In this document: positions 1 to 10,345 of the stretch, piece by piece | Position numbering within the stretch: position 1 is the first letter of the stretch | How the letters are laid out: every line of letters starts with the position of its first letter | Origin: Sapria himalayana | Lineage: Eukaryota; Streptophyta; Magnoliopsida; Malpighiales; Rafflesiaceae | Assembly: GCA_029783825.1 (NCBI GenBank) | Contig: JAREIK010003356.1 | Coordinates: 322,047 to 386,046, forward strand | Reading direction: 5' to 3' | Length of the DNA stretch: 64,000 bases | Program-made: the position numbers and the translations under genes | The notes under the pieces: model-generated | Seen by the model: only the letters and a program-made list of their open reading frames with translations | Told to the model about the DNA's origin: nothing | Database searches by the model: none

Positions 1-230
1 AAAAATCCCAAAAACCTTGGTAAAATTCCCGAGCTAAATGGGGGTTTTCTTTTGCTAAAACAAAAAAACACGAATTAACGATAAAATCTTTCCCAATCTA
101 AAGAATTTGTCTTTAAAAATTAACGAGGAAATATTCTATGGCTAAAAAAATTAGTTACAAAAAATTTCTTAGCTAAAATAATGATTTCCATAGCTAAATT
201 AGCAAAGTAAAATTCCCTACCTATTTTCAT
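1..230 (+). repeat. CACTA-A left subterminal repeats, copy 1 (cut by window edge)
   Basis: Short degenerate repeats of the kind GCTAAA / TTCCCTAGC recur every 20-30 bases. They match the left subterminal zones at 5870-6510 and 35285-35775. In those copies this zone lies just inside a CACTACAAGAAA-like end. Here that end must lie to the left of the window. Confidence 0.7.
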
Positions 231-673
231 TCCAAAACTATTTTCAGAATTTTATTTTTTTCTAAAAATTTAAATAAATAATTTAAATTTTTTATATTAA
301 ATTGAATAAAAATATAAACTATGAATGATAATTTATAATTAACACAAAATATAATCATTTAATAAATTATCCTGATCCAATATTTTACATAATTAAAATA
401 AAATAAACAAATTTTATTACATCTTATTCATCAATGTATCTACTGACAGTGCATAAAGTATAATCTATCCGTGCATTGACATTGCTCACTTTCTCATCTC
501 CTCCAATCACCATCTTTCTACTGCGACAAAAATTGTGCGACTCATGGTGCGTCATGTCTCGTAAAAAATCCCTTCGCTTATACAAGCTTCATTTTGGAAA
601 CAATGCAGTACCATAATAGTATGAAATTTAAACCTGTCAATAAAATCAAATAAAAAATAAAATAAAGTTATGT
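231..673 (+). mobile_element. CACTA-A copy 1, left interior
   Basis: AT-rich DNA is followed by a better conserved stretch from about 418 containing ATTACATCTTATTCATCAAT and, later, CACCATCTTTCTACTG. The same order occurs at 6500-6770, 35780-36230 and 37735-38035, and in reverse complement at 47600-47800. The block is interrupted at 673 by the CACTA-B insertion and resumes at 4317. Confidence 0.75.
671..673. repeat. CACTA-B target site duplication, left copy (TGT)
   Basis: TGT immediately precedes the terminal CACTACT at 674 and is repeated right after the terminal GTAGTG at 4317-4319. Two uninterrupted relatives of this site (36221-36223 and 38029-38031) carry a single TGT. Confidence 0.85.
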
Positions 674-689
674 CACTACTTCAAAACAG

Positions 690-960
690 CAAATTAATGA
701 AGTTTTATTCCTTGATGTTTTCAGAAATGTCATTATTCTATTTGTATTAGACATTTAATGACACTTTTATAAAAGCGTCATTATTTTGACAATGTTTCTG
801 TTTTTATGATACTTACTAGAAGTGTCATTGTTAATTTAACAAAACTTAAAATTAATGACGCTTTATATCTTGACGCTTTTATAAATATCATTATTATATT
901 TGTAATTATACATTTAATGACACTTACTAGATATTTTCATTGTTAAGACTAATAGGTTAT
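690..960. repeat. CACTA-B left subterminal repeats
   Basis: Motifs such as AATGACACTTTTA, AAGCGTCATT, AATGACGCTTTA and GTGTCATTG recur in both orientations, several as short palindromes (for example around 745-785). In En/Spm elements subterminal motifs bind the element-encoded TNPA-type protein; that function is inferred here. Confidence 0.75.
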
Positions 961-1429
961 GAAAATTTCTTACCTCCTTAAAAATTTCCAAAGAATAAGG
1001 GGCTAAAAATTAAAAACCTTGTCACTTTTATTAGTGTTGTGGATGTGAAAAATTTATTTTAAATTTATTGATTTTTAACTAATTTCTTATTTATTTTTTT
1101 TAAATAATTAATAAAATTTTTATTTTTACTCTATAAAAATAAAAAAAATTATCAAATTTTAGTTGAAAATTATTTAGGTAAAAATCAAACAAGAAACCTT
1201 ATGATAAAAATAAAAATTATCTAAATATTTTTACATTCAAAATTGAGTTTTTTTATTATAAAATAAGTAATAATATTTATTTGAAAATTAATTTGTTAAT
1301 ATTTAAGTTATTCACTAAGAGAAATAGAAATAGCATGAAATATAAGGTGATTTAAATAAAATTAGGTGAAAATTTAATATGTATTTTGAACTTAATTTAA
1401 TATATTGAAAGAATATATTTGCTAGAAAG

Positions 1430-1560
1430 AGTTGTGCTTCTTCTTCAGCACGTTCCGGGCCATTTCCAACAGCTCAGGTTCAAGCTCGCATCTTAGATAT
1501 CATTGGCCATATTTGCAGCATCCTGAAAGTTTCTCCATTAAGTTTATAATTGTATTAGCT
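1430..1560 (-). other. Possible unrecognised exon remnant in CACTA-B
   Basis: Base composition here is clearly less AT-rich than the surroundings. On the minus strand one frame reads ELEPELLEMARNVLKKKHN, and an AG precedes the stretch as a splice acceptor would. On the plus strand another frame stays open for about 50 codons. No family was recognised. It could be part of the CACTA-B gene set, a captured host exon, or chance. Confidence 0.25.
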
Positions 1561-2261
1561 CTTCCATACTTTTAAATTTTATCTAATAAAATGCATTGAA
1601 TCACTAAAATTGACAAGGTTAACCTAAGAACTAAATGTGAATGTGTTCCGATCTTTTTGCATTTATTCGAAGCTTCTTCCAAATTCTTCTGTTTTGCATC
1701 TTATATTATGCATAAACTTATCATAATTCACAAGTAGAGAGAAAGAGATAGGGGAGAAAAAAATAAATGTCATGTTCTCATTTTTGGTTCTAGGAGAGGA
1801 TTTATCTGGACATGCTTCTCTATGGCATCTTTTTCATTTCTCTTAGGGATGGAAATCTCTTTGCTTATTTATATCTTTCTTCATCAGGGTTGTTGTATTC
1901 TCGCACATTATCTCAGTGAATAGATTATTACACGGTGCACGACAAGTCCTCGCTGCACTTTATTGTTAAATTAGTATATATGTTACCAAAATGCATAATG
2001 CTTAATGGCTACCCTTGTTATACTGATATTTTTTGTAGATTGGTAGGACATAATAAAAAGATGAAATGAGTTAAAATTGTGATCGAAAGATAGAAATTGT
2101 AGTTCAAATAATCTTGTCATCAGTTTCTACACAGCTTTGATTTACAAACTATGGAAAGTGGAGTTGTACATGGCTTATGCATCATATATTCGGCATTGTG
2201 TTTTGTGATGCTATTTTATGAATGCAGCATTGGTTGGAAACAAAATTTTTTTTCTAAATGC

Positions 2262-2417
2262 AGGGCTCAAAGAAATCTTCACTTTAAAAAACATACATCT
2301 TCAAAAGAGAGCCTAATTGGATTGAACTAGTGGTACATAACTCATTAACTGAGTAATATAATATTTAGTTTCTTCTACTTTATTTTAAACTTATTACAAT
2401 AAGTCTTGCAAGTAACC

Positions 2418-2455
<38 letters not shown>

Positions 2456-2720
2456 GATTATATTCCATTCAGTCCCCAAGACAACAAGGTAGTGTTGAAT
2501 GTGGATACTATGTGATGAGATATATGATAGATATCATTATTGATCAAGGATGTCTAACAACAAAGGAATGTGGTGATCTGTTGTTTCTCAATAAATTAGG
2601 TTTATTTAATTTTCCAATTTTATTGATTAAGATAATACTTTACTTTTCAACAGTTTAATGGGAAGAATCATACAACAAAGATGAGTTGAATGAAGTACGA
2701 TCTTAATGGGTGATGTTGGT
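2262..2720 (+). pseudogene. Ulp1-like (C48) cysteine protease remnant of a CACTA element
   Basis: Three exon-like pieces are visible. The first follows an AG at about 2262 and reads KREPNWIELV in one frame, after an in-frame stop. The second follows CAG at 2470-2472 and reads SPRQQGSVECGYYVMRYM, then about 20 more residues before a GT near 2600. The third follows CAG at 2651-2653 and reads WEESYNKDELNEVRS, stop, W. The piece with ECGYYVMRYM is the catalytic-cysteine region of the Ulp1/SENP fold as found in many plant CACTA and Mutator elements; the E-C-G-Y-Y block with the active Cys is intact. The histidine and aspartate portion expected upstream was not found. Stops are present, so this is a decayed 3' part. 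In active elements the protease is thought to act on SUMO-type conjugates; its role in transposition is not settled. Confidence 0.75.
2421..2452. repeat. (TA)n microsatellite
   Basis: About 16 uninterrupted AT dinucleotides lie in the putative intron before the ECGYYVMRYM exon. Confidence 0.9.
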
Positions 2721-4095
2721 GACTCAATTAATACTTTCCTCGGTTTGAAAAGCATTGTAGATGCCTTTTTGTATTGAAGCATGAACAAATTTTGGTATTT
2801 CCAACTTTAACTTTTGATGAGGTTCATAATTTATATCTCTTTTCGCCCAAACTATGACTGAAGGTAAATTGTTCGACATAATCATTTGAAGACATTTTAG
2901 TATTTTATTTACACATTCATTATATTTCTATAATTTTCATATGTTAAATTACGTTAGTATATTGTATGCATGATTCTTAGGCATTTATAGGTAAACTTTT
3001 TTTAGGTAAAGTTAGAAGATCTTCCAACTTTGGAATGGTTCATGAGCTATTGTGATAATAAAGGTATTTTTTTTTAATGAGATCAAAGTTATTACTTCTT
3101 ACTTTCAATTATATATTCAAAACTTGAATATGTAATTACAATTTTTATGTTTTCATACTATCTTTTGTTTATGCTGTAAACCATATATTTTTTTTTAGAT
3201 TGACAATGGAAAAAATTGTGATTTCGACTTTTGGCTTCAATACTTTACCACAACAGTGTAAATTACCTTTTCACCCTTAAAAACACAATTATTATTTCAA
3301 GGCACAATTTTTCTTTTCCTGCAGCCAATATTTTATTGATATATCTAGAACTATAAGTTGATTAGATTACTATATTTGTGTAATCAAATAGAACTTGAAA
3401 TTACATTACATAGCATCTCATCGAATTTTTTGATGTGTTGGGAAGATGGAAAGTAATTTAACTTTTCATTTTATTATATTAATTAGTTTTGTAGTATCTT
3501 TTCAAGTTATTTGTGAGATCTTTAAACTCACTACACACCTACAAGTTTTAAATGAATTATTATTGTTTTATAATAAAAATAATTTTATCTACTTTTATGC
3601 CAAAATTGATACATCTCTTGCTTTATATTTTATCTATTACTACTAACTTTGTTTTTTTTGTTGTTAAATTTGTTTAATCATATATGTCAATTGTTATATA
3701 AATTATTTTTATGATATGTTGTTATCATTCCTATTTTTTTTCCAATGCTCTATAATATATTTTTTTTGCAAGTGTATGTATTTATTGTTCATCTTTTTGT
3801 ATGCAGGTTACATTATTTGGAAATTAACTCTCAACTTTGTCATGCTAACATGAACCAGATTTATGGAGTTAAGGAACACAAGGGTTGCATATATCAGAAA
3901 TTTTGAATTGAATTTAAGAAATGAATGTTGAAATTATGTTATATATACATTTTTGATTTGTATGAAGTCCGAGTTCCCATTTGTACTATAAAACTATATT
4001 CTTGGTATGGATTGTAAGGAATGTTGTTCTTATGTGGATGCAGTATTACAATAATAGGTGAAAATATATTTACAATAATTTTTAAATTTAAATTT
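2721..4095. other. CACTA-B interior, nothing further recognised
   Basis: AT-rich DNA with scattered short frames. An open frame of 66 codons at 3446-3646 has no recognisable motif. This stretch may hold the 3' end and downstream part of the element gene, but no intact frame supports that. Confidence 0.4.
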
Positions 4096-4099
4096 ATTT

Positions 4100-4316
4100 A
4101 AATCATAATCATCCTTGACACTTTTACTAAGTGTCATAGTTAATAAAGTGACACTTTATTTTAGCGTCAAGGTATGATTCAACGATACTGCAAAAAAAAC
4201 GTAATTATATGTATAGACTTTTTATGTCATGCTAGCGGATGACGCTATCGATAAGCGACATTGTATATATATAATGATGCTTTTAAGCATCTTTAATTAT
4301 GGTTTTTGTAGTAGTG
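4100..4316. repeat. CACTA-B right subterminal repeats
   Basis: GACACTTTTACTAAGTGTC, GTGACACTTTA and GCGTCAAGG motifs mirror those at the left end. The zone closes with GGTTTTTGTAGTAGTG, the inverted complement of the left terminus. Confidence 0.75.
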
Positions 4317-4319
4317 TGT
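4317..4319. repeat. CACTA-B target site duplication, right copy (TGT)
   Basis: TGT directly after the terminal GTAGTG. The sequence then continues TTTGATAAATAT, as in the uninterrupted copies at 36224 and 38032. Confidence 0.85.
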
Positions 4320-4325
4320 TTTGAT

Positions 4326-4503
4326 AAATATATAATACTACAATATATATATATACATATATACTATAGTGTATATAAACATATACTAGCATTTCACTTT
4401 TTACATATATTACTACATTATATGTACATATAAATTATAGTATTATATGTACATATACTGAATATATACGTACGTATAGACTGAGTATGTATGTATGTAT
4501 ATA
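4326..4503. repeat. TATATAC minisatellite, short version
   Basis: Degenerate units of about 22 bp around ATATACTNAGTATATATGTAC, partly self-complementary. The homologous position at 36236-37232 is about six times longer. Confidence 0.7.
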
Positions 4504-4541
4504 CCACATTTGCTAATACTACTGCTACTGCCACTGATAAT
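4502..4541. repeat. Trinucleotide tract, unexpanded allele
   Basis: TACTACTGCTACTGCCACT is followed by GATAATAAAAGTGGG. The same flank follows much longer tracts at 38226-38460 and 50474-50712, so this is the short state of the same tract. Confidence 0.75.
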
Positions 4542-4601
4542 AAAAGTGGGGTGAGCGATGATGCTTGACTGATACACTTCTTTGCAAACTACTCATTTTA
4601 A

Positions 4602-4690
4602 GATTGAGCGAGTTTTTGACAAGGCATCGAGCTGCTTCTCACAAAATAGGACCCGATATTCCACATGGCACTTGCGGCCTATAAAAATTA
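4602..4690 (-). other. Conserved exon-like fragment EYRVLF..EKQL, copy 1
   Basis: On the minus strand, after a TTTTTATAG that could be a splice acceptor, the frame reads GRKCHVEYRVLFCEKQL and then about 10 more residues with SKTRSI before a stop. Copies 2 (38515-38592) and 3 (50750-50815) keep EYR(V/F)LF.EKQL...SKTRSIS in the matching frame. Conservation of the peptide across diverged copies suggests an exon of a CACTA-A gene. The family was not recognised. Confidence 0.4.
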
Positions 4691-5124
4691 GGTAATATTA
4701 CATTTTTCCATCCGATTGAATATAGTTTTGTGAAATCTTATAAAAGTACATGATACTACATGAGCATCATGATCATCATCAGCATCCTAAGACATAGTAC
4801 AATTAGAATCAATATTTGTAAAACCTACAGTAATAAAAAATATTTCCTCATACATATGCTTTGTACCATGTGATAATTACATATCTACCCAATTACTAAA
4901 AGATTTAAGACCAACCTCTGTCTGCCTTGCTGGCCTAGACCAGAAATATCTCCATGCCACAGCCTTGGGGAATGTTTAATATTCATGGCTTTTATGACAT
5001 ACATTGGTAAGTAATGCACGATGATGACCAGACCAACCCGAACAATTATATATTCAAACATGTGCGTGTGTGTGTGTGAGTAAATGGGTGTGTATGTATG
5101 ACAATATATACATGTCTACCGATA

Positions 5125-5340
5125 AATATATGCACCCACTAATGTGTATACTCGATATATACGTACTTATATACTATAGTATATACCTACGTATATACTA
5201 TGAAATATACGTATGTATATACTGAGTATATATGTACTTATATACTTGGTATATATGAACATATATACTTGGTATATACGTACATATATACAGCCATATA
5301 TATGTACGTATATACTATAGTATTATATGTACATATATAT
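5125..5340. repeat. TATATAC minisatellite, second block
   Basis: Units such as GTATATACTGAGTATATATG and TATACTTGGTATATATGAAC. Both strands are open because the unit is nearly palindromic, giving meaningless Tyr/Ile-rich frames. Confidence 0.75.
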
Positions 5341-5451
5341 AATCACAGCGCCATAGATTACACACACACATGTCCTTTCATGCAAATACACATATGATCA
5401 AAGACAACAGAAGGAATTAATCTAGGGCTTAAAATACACACATATAGGTCT

Positions 5452-5545
5452 CTCAAGCATGGTCAGCATCTTCTAGTTCTTTATCCTTTGGTACTCCACA
5501 GAGATAGAGAACATTATTACACCTACACATGGAGCATAACATACT
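5452..5545 (-). other. Conserved exon-like fragment CRCNNVLYL, copy 1
   Basis: The minus strand reads CSMCRCNNVLYLCGVPKDKE and then a few residues before a stop. The homologous stretch at 51610-51725 reads SSMCRCNNVLYLRGVPEEKE. Several differences between copies are conservative, as expected for a once-coding sequence. The product was not recognised; it could be a CACTA-A protein or a captured host exon. Confidence 0.4.
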
Positions 5546-5552
5546 ACATTTA

Positions 5553-5632
5553 CAAACTAATAAAGAACACAACACTTTTGCAAACTAATAAAGAACACAA
5601 CACTTTTGCAAACTAATAAAGAACACAACACT
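5553..5632. repeat. 28-bp tandem repeat, almost three copies
   Basis: CAAACTAATAAAGAACACAA plus CACTTTTG repeats exactly at 5553-5580 and 5581-5608, with a third partial unit. The homologous place at 51730 has a single degenerate unit. Confidence 0.9.
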
Positions 5633-5869
5633 ATGCCACTAATAAACAAATAGGCTAGCGCATGCAACACTAACTTCCATTTGCTAGAAATTTTACACAA
5701 CGAGATTATCAAGAGCTTATTTTAAATTACCAAATCAAGAATTCTCCGAGATTTCCAGTGAACTCCCCATCAACATATTCGTCTATGTTGCCCAGCTTTA
5801 GGCATCACTCAATGGTTAATTATAAGAAAATCAGAAAGTGCCAAACAAATTGGAAAACTACAAGAAAAA

Positions 5870-6510
5870 TCACATTTAGCTAGGGACAATTTCATAGCTA
5901 AATGAGCATTTTTTTTGTCGCTAAATAGGATATAGCAATGGATTACCGATGGATAGGTTCAATATCTAAAGTGTTTCTTGCTAAAATTTGAGACAGAAAG
6001 TGTCCCTAGCTAAAAAGTTAGTAACTGAAAAATTCCTTGCTAAAAAAGACAAATTCACTTGCTAAATTAGCTTACTAAATGAGATTTTCCATCGCTAAAT
6101 GAAAATAACACGGAAGATTCCCAATCTAAAGTGTTGGTTGATAAATTTTAGCGACGGAAATAGCCACTAGCTAAATAAATTTAGAGACAGAAAATCCGTC
6201 GCTAATTTTAAGAGTTCCCTAGCTAATTTTAAGTGTTTCTTGCTAAAATTTGAGACAGAAAGTGTCCCTAGCTAAAAAGTTAGTAACGGAAAAATTCATT
6301 GCTAAAAAAGATAAATTCACTTACTAAATTAGCTTGCTAAATGAGATTTTCCATCACTAAATGAAAATAACACAGAAGATTCCCAATCTAAAGTGTTGGT
6401 TGATAAACTTTAGCGACAGAAATAGTCACTAGCTAAATAAATCTAGAGACGGAAAATCCGTCGCTAATTTTATGAGTTCCCTAGCTAAATTAGCAAGAGA
6501 TTTTTCCCTA
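5870..6510 (+). repeat. CACTA-A left subterminal repeats, copy 2
   Basis: TTAGCTAGGGAC, GACGGAAAATCCGTCGCTAA and TCGCTAAAT motifs recur. A long unit containing AGTGTTTCTTGCTAAAATTT is tandemly duplicated (about 5969 and 6230, period about 261). Confidence 0.75.
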
Positions 6511-6779
6511 GCTATTTTAATTTCAAAAATAATTTCTTAATTTAATTTATTTTTAGAATTGTTTAATTAAATAATTTAATATTTTTATATAAAATTGAAT
6601 AAAAATTGAAACTATAAATAATTTATAATAAACAAAGAAATAAATTCATTAAATATCTTATTCTAATTCAATATTTTACATAATTGAAATAAAAAAATTA
6701 CAAAATTTTATTACATCTTATTCATTAATGTATCTACAGACAGTGCATAAAGTATAATATGTCCATTCATTGATGTTCA

Positions 6780-7130
6780 ACAGCAGCAAAAATACAGAAC
6801 AATGCGAGTACTGAAGCTCAACCATCTTGCCATAGCACTCATGATCAGAATAAAGAATAATGCAGAAATTTCAATAAAGAAACTTGTTATACATTGATTC
6901 TGCCTTGTAAACATTCGTGTTTGTGTCGGTCTTGTTCTCTAAGTCTTACCTTGTGCCCCATCTATCACTCCCACAAGATTGGTAGTGTGAGAATATCCAA
7001 ATCCAATATTTAGCCATCAAAAAAAAAGAGAAGAGGTAGATTTTCTAGGTTGCTATAGTAGTCCGTTTCGTTTCTCCTCTCTTCGTCGTTGAAACTTGAA
7101 AGATAGAACAAAGTTTAAGTGATTAATGCC
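6780..7130. other. Private stretch in the CACTA-A derivative
   Basis: Base composition is closer to normal here, and it is not seen in other CACTA-A copies in the window. No open frame or family was recognised. It may be a junction filler or captured DNA. Confidence 0.35.
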
Positions 7131-7351
7131 TTAGTATTTTTTTTCACGGAAACTATACATAAAAAATTAGATGTAAATATATAGAAAATAAATAGACAGA
7201 AATATAAAAGTAAACTAAAATTATAAAAATAAATAATTTAAATAAGAAAAGATATAGAATTTTATTTAAAAATAAATGATATTATTTCTTAAGTAAATAA
7301 AATAGTATTATATAATAATAAAGTATTTAATATATATATATATATATAGAT

Positions 7352-7392
<41 letters not shown>

Positions 7393-8225
7393 ATAAATTT
7401 TTAAGAATTCAAATTATTTTTTATTAATATAATAATAAAATAATTATAAAGACAAAATTTGAATCTTTTAGTCATTATAAAATTGAATCTTTCAAGTGTT
7501 AATTTAATAACCACACTAAGATATTTATATTTTAAATCATCAAAATTTTTATGATTTAATTAAAACAGCAATGTAATAATCTTTAAATATCAATTTGTTT
7601 TCTTTTAAATTTTATTAAAAATTTGAAATTTTTTTATAAATCAAAATTTTCATATCTTTTCATCATTATTTGTTAAAAGATTCCTATACTCATAAAAATA
7701 TTTTATGATTATACGAATAATATTAATATTTACTTGTTTATTTGTTAATTCATAAATTTTTATAATTTTTTTTATTTAATCAAATAATTATTTATTATAG
7801 TTTTTATTAGTAATAATTTATTAATTATAATATTTTCAAAATTATTATAATTATATAATAAATTATATAATGTTTTTTAATATAAATATTTAAATATCAT
7901 AATTAAAAATTTCATAAAAATATTTTGTATAATTTTTTAATTAATTTATAACCAAAATAATAGTTATTTTAGTCTTATTTCATATAAATTTATATTCATC
8001 TTTTTTTATATATTTATGAAATTTTTTATTAATATATCATATTTTTATAATTATATAAGGAGATTGTGTCGTTCAATGATCGCTCATCTAGAGACCATGA
8101 CATACTTTTAATATAAAAATTACATAAAATCCATTATCGAATGCATGTATTTTGAGAAAATAAATATTTAAGGAATAATTGCTTCCAATTATATATAAAA
8201 TCATGAAAAAATATATTCAGATAAT
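7131..8225 (+). mobile_element. CACTA-A right interior, AT-rich
   Basis: Very AT-rich, with a (TA)n tract at about 7328-7388. It carries the conserved motif AGGAGATTGTG...GATCGCTCAT...AGACCATGA at 8058-8103, which is also near 29450 and, inverted, near 13255-13305. No coding potential was seen. Confidence 0.65.
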
Positions 8226-8600
8226 TATTTAGCAATGGATTTTGTCTTGATCTAATTAGTTAGGGAGAATTCATTGCTAAATTTGTGGCTAAATTTCCTG
8301 CTTTACAAATCGTAGAATCTAAGAAAAAATTAGTGATGGATTATGTCTGGATAGAATTAATTAGGAAAAATCTACTGTTAAATCTGTCGCTAAATTTCTT
8401 GCTTTTTATTGCGTGGAAATTTTACGAAAAAAATAGCATTGAAAAATTTCAATTGACCATTTCCATAACTAATCCGTCGCTATTCCATCAGAAATTTTTA
8501 TTTCAATGTAAAATCAAAAATATCTTGCTATTCCCTAGCTAATCTCTCACTATTTAACTAAGATTAATCCCTAGCAAAATTTTCCTAGCTAAATAGATAT
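8226..8600 (+). repeat. CACTA-A right subterminal repeats, copy 2
   Basis: Repeats of TTAGTTAGGGAGAATTCA, TCGCTAAATTTC and CCTAGCTAA up to the terminus at 8612. An 85-codon open frame at 8285-8542 comes from these repeats and is not a gene. Confidence 0.7.
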
Positions 8601-8612
8601 TTTCTTGTAGTG

Positions 8613-9041
8613 TAACTATTTGTTTATATATCTGTATATCTATCTAACTATCAATCTATCTATCTATTTTTCTATTTATCTTTCTTTCTATCTTTCTATC
8701 TTTCTATCTGCCTATCTATATGTTTATCTATCTATCCATCTATTGCTTTATTTAATTATCTATCTATTTGTCTATCTATCTGCCTATCTGTCTATCTGTC
8801 TATCTATCTATATTTTGTCTTTCTATCTATCTGTCTATTTTTCTATCTATCTGTCTAGCTAACTATTTTCTATCTATTTAACTATCTATCTATATATCGA
8901 ACTATTTATCTATCTGTATATCTATCTATCTATTTATCTATCTATCTATTTATCTATCTATCTATTTATTTATCTATCTATTTATCTATATTTCTATCTA
9001 TCTATCTTTTTATCTATTTGTCTATCTATTTATCTATCTGA
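8613..9041 (+). repeat. (TCTA)n array 1, left part
   Basis: Runs of TCTA with frequent TTTG, TATG and TGTC variants. The reverse complement is (TAGA)n, so this belongs to the GATA/TATC microsatellite class. It starts immediately after the CACTA-A terminus. Confidence 0.95.
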
Positions 9042-9480
9042 CTTGGCACGTTTACTATGGTGGGTAAGATACGACATGGTATAGTAATCATGTCGTGCCT
9101 AGCCCAACATGGTACTGTTTTGTGGCTGCATAGCATGGGACAACTACATGAAAGCCACTAGATACGGCCCGATTCAGGTAGGACAAAACCTTAAATTTTT
9201 TAAAAAATTAGAGTTTTGGTGGCACGCTACGACACAACGTGGGGTCTTCACCCTTTTGAGGCTCGGTGAGCTTCGCCTGTCGAGCATAGGCTCTTCTTGA
9301 TCATGTTCGGTACATTGTAATGCATGACATGTCCACATGCCAGGCTCGGCATGATACACTGGGGCATGTAACTATAGCGTGCCGTGTTGGTCCTGACACG
9401 TCACCATAACATGTCGTGCTGGGCCGAGGCATGCCACTATAGCTTGTCATGCTGGGCCCTGGCCCAGCCCAACCCATTTT
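9042..9480. other. GC-richer island inside array 1, unidentified
   Basis: A 439-bp stretch clearly richer in G and C interrupts the array. It has recurring GGCACG, CATGTCGTGC, GGCATG and GGGCC motifs and ends GGCCCAGCCCAACCC. Two overlapping frames of 61-63 codons on opposite strands at 9109-9359 have no known motif. The motif style resembles GC-rich repeats common in plant genomes, so a transposon insertion is likely, but clear inverted ends or a target duplication were not found. Confidence 0.45.
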
Positions 9481-10304
9481 ATAGCCTTATATATTTGTTT
9501 ATCTATATGTCTATTTATTTGTCTATATATCTACAAATCTATCTATCTTTCTATCTATCTGTATATGTGTCAATATATCTATCTATCTATCTGACTATAT
9601 ATCAATCTATCTATATTTCTATCTATATGTCTATCTATTTGTTTATCTAACTTTCTATCTATCTCTGTATCTATCTATCTATCTACCTTTATATTTGTCT
9701 ATCTATCTATCTATTTGTTAATCTATCTATCTAACCATTTGTCTATCTATCTATCTATCATATATCTATATATCTATCTGTCTATCTATATATCTTTTTA
9801 TATATCTATCTATCTATTTGTCTAAGTTTTTGTCTATCTATTTTTTATATCTATCTATCTATAAGTGTATCTTTCTATCTATTTATCTATCTATCTATAT
9901 GTCTAATTATTTTTCTATCTATTTATCTATCTATTTATTTATCTATCTGTCGATCTTTTTATCTATCTATCTTTCTATCTAACTAACTATTTATCTGCCA
10001 AACTATTTGGTTATCTATTAGTCTAAATATCTATCTATTGATCTGTCTATAAACATACTATCTATTTGTCTTACTATATGTCAATTTATCTATCTATCTA
10101 TTTCTTTATCTATCAATATATCGATCTATCTATATATATATATATATAACTGTCTGTTTGTCTATCTATTTGTCTATTTATCTTTCATTATATCAATATG
10201 TCTATCTGACTGTCTAGATGACTATCTATCTTTCTATCTGACTATCAATTTATCTATTTTTCTATTTTTCTATCTATAAATCCATTTGTCTATATTTTTA
10301 TTTA

Positions 10305-10345
<41 letters not shown>

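Larger units (their letters stand above)
674..4316 (+). mobile_element. Complete CACTA transposon (CACTA-B) nested in CACTA-A
   Basis: The element is 3643 bp. It starts CACTACTTCAAAAC and ends GTTTTTGTAGTAGTG, which gives terminal inverted repeats CACTACT(T/A)CAAAA, and it is flanked by TGT on both sides. A 3-bp target duplication and CACTA ends define the plant En/Spm superfamily. Both ends carry subterminal repeats around AATGACACTTTTA / GTCATT. The interior holds Ulp1-like protease exons near 2262-2720, but no DDE transposase was recognised, so it is probably non-autonomous. Its interior shares nothing visible with CACTA-A. The paralogous stretches at 36200-36240 and 38010-38050 run straight through the insertion point. 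Confidence 0.9.
4320..5700 (+). mobile_element. CACTA-A copy 1, block A (continued)
   Basis: Order: TATATAC minisatellite, short trinucleotide tract, then a mostly non-repetitive conserved block containing GATTGAGCGAGTTTTTGA and GACATAGTACAATTAGAA, a (TG)n run near 5065, a second minisatellite, and the segment containing GATAGAGAACATT. The same order occurs at 38040-39130 and 50474-51730. This is the interior of a large CACTA family, not host gene space. Confidence 0.75.
5856..8612 (+). mobile_element. CACTA-A deletion derivative with both ends
   Basis: The left end reads AACTACAAGAAAAA (first base changed from CACTA) and the right end reads TTTTCTTGTAGTG. These give inverted repeats of about 13 bp with one mismatch. 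Flanking triplets are GAA and TAA, so a target duplication is possible but has one mismatch. Left subterminal repeats, left interior (to about 6770), a private stretch, AT-rich interior like that at 28250-29500, and right subterminal repeats follow in order. At 2757 bp it lacks blocks A, B and most of C, so it is a non-autonomous short form. The (TCTA)n array starts at its last base. Confidence 0.75.

Noticed and set aside
8285..8542. An 85-codon frame before array 1
   Set aside because: It lies wholly in CACTA-A subterminal repeats and changes phase between copies of the repeat.
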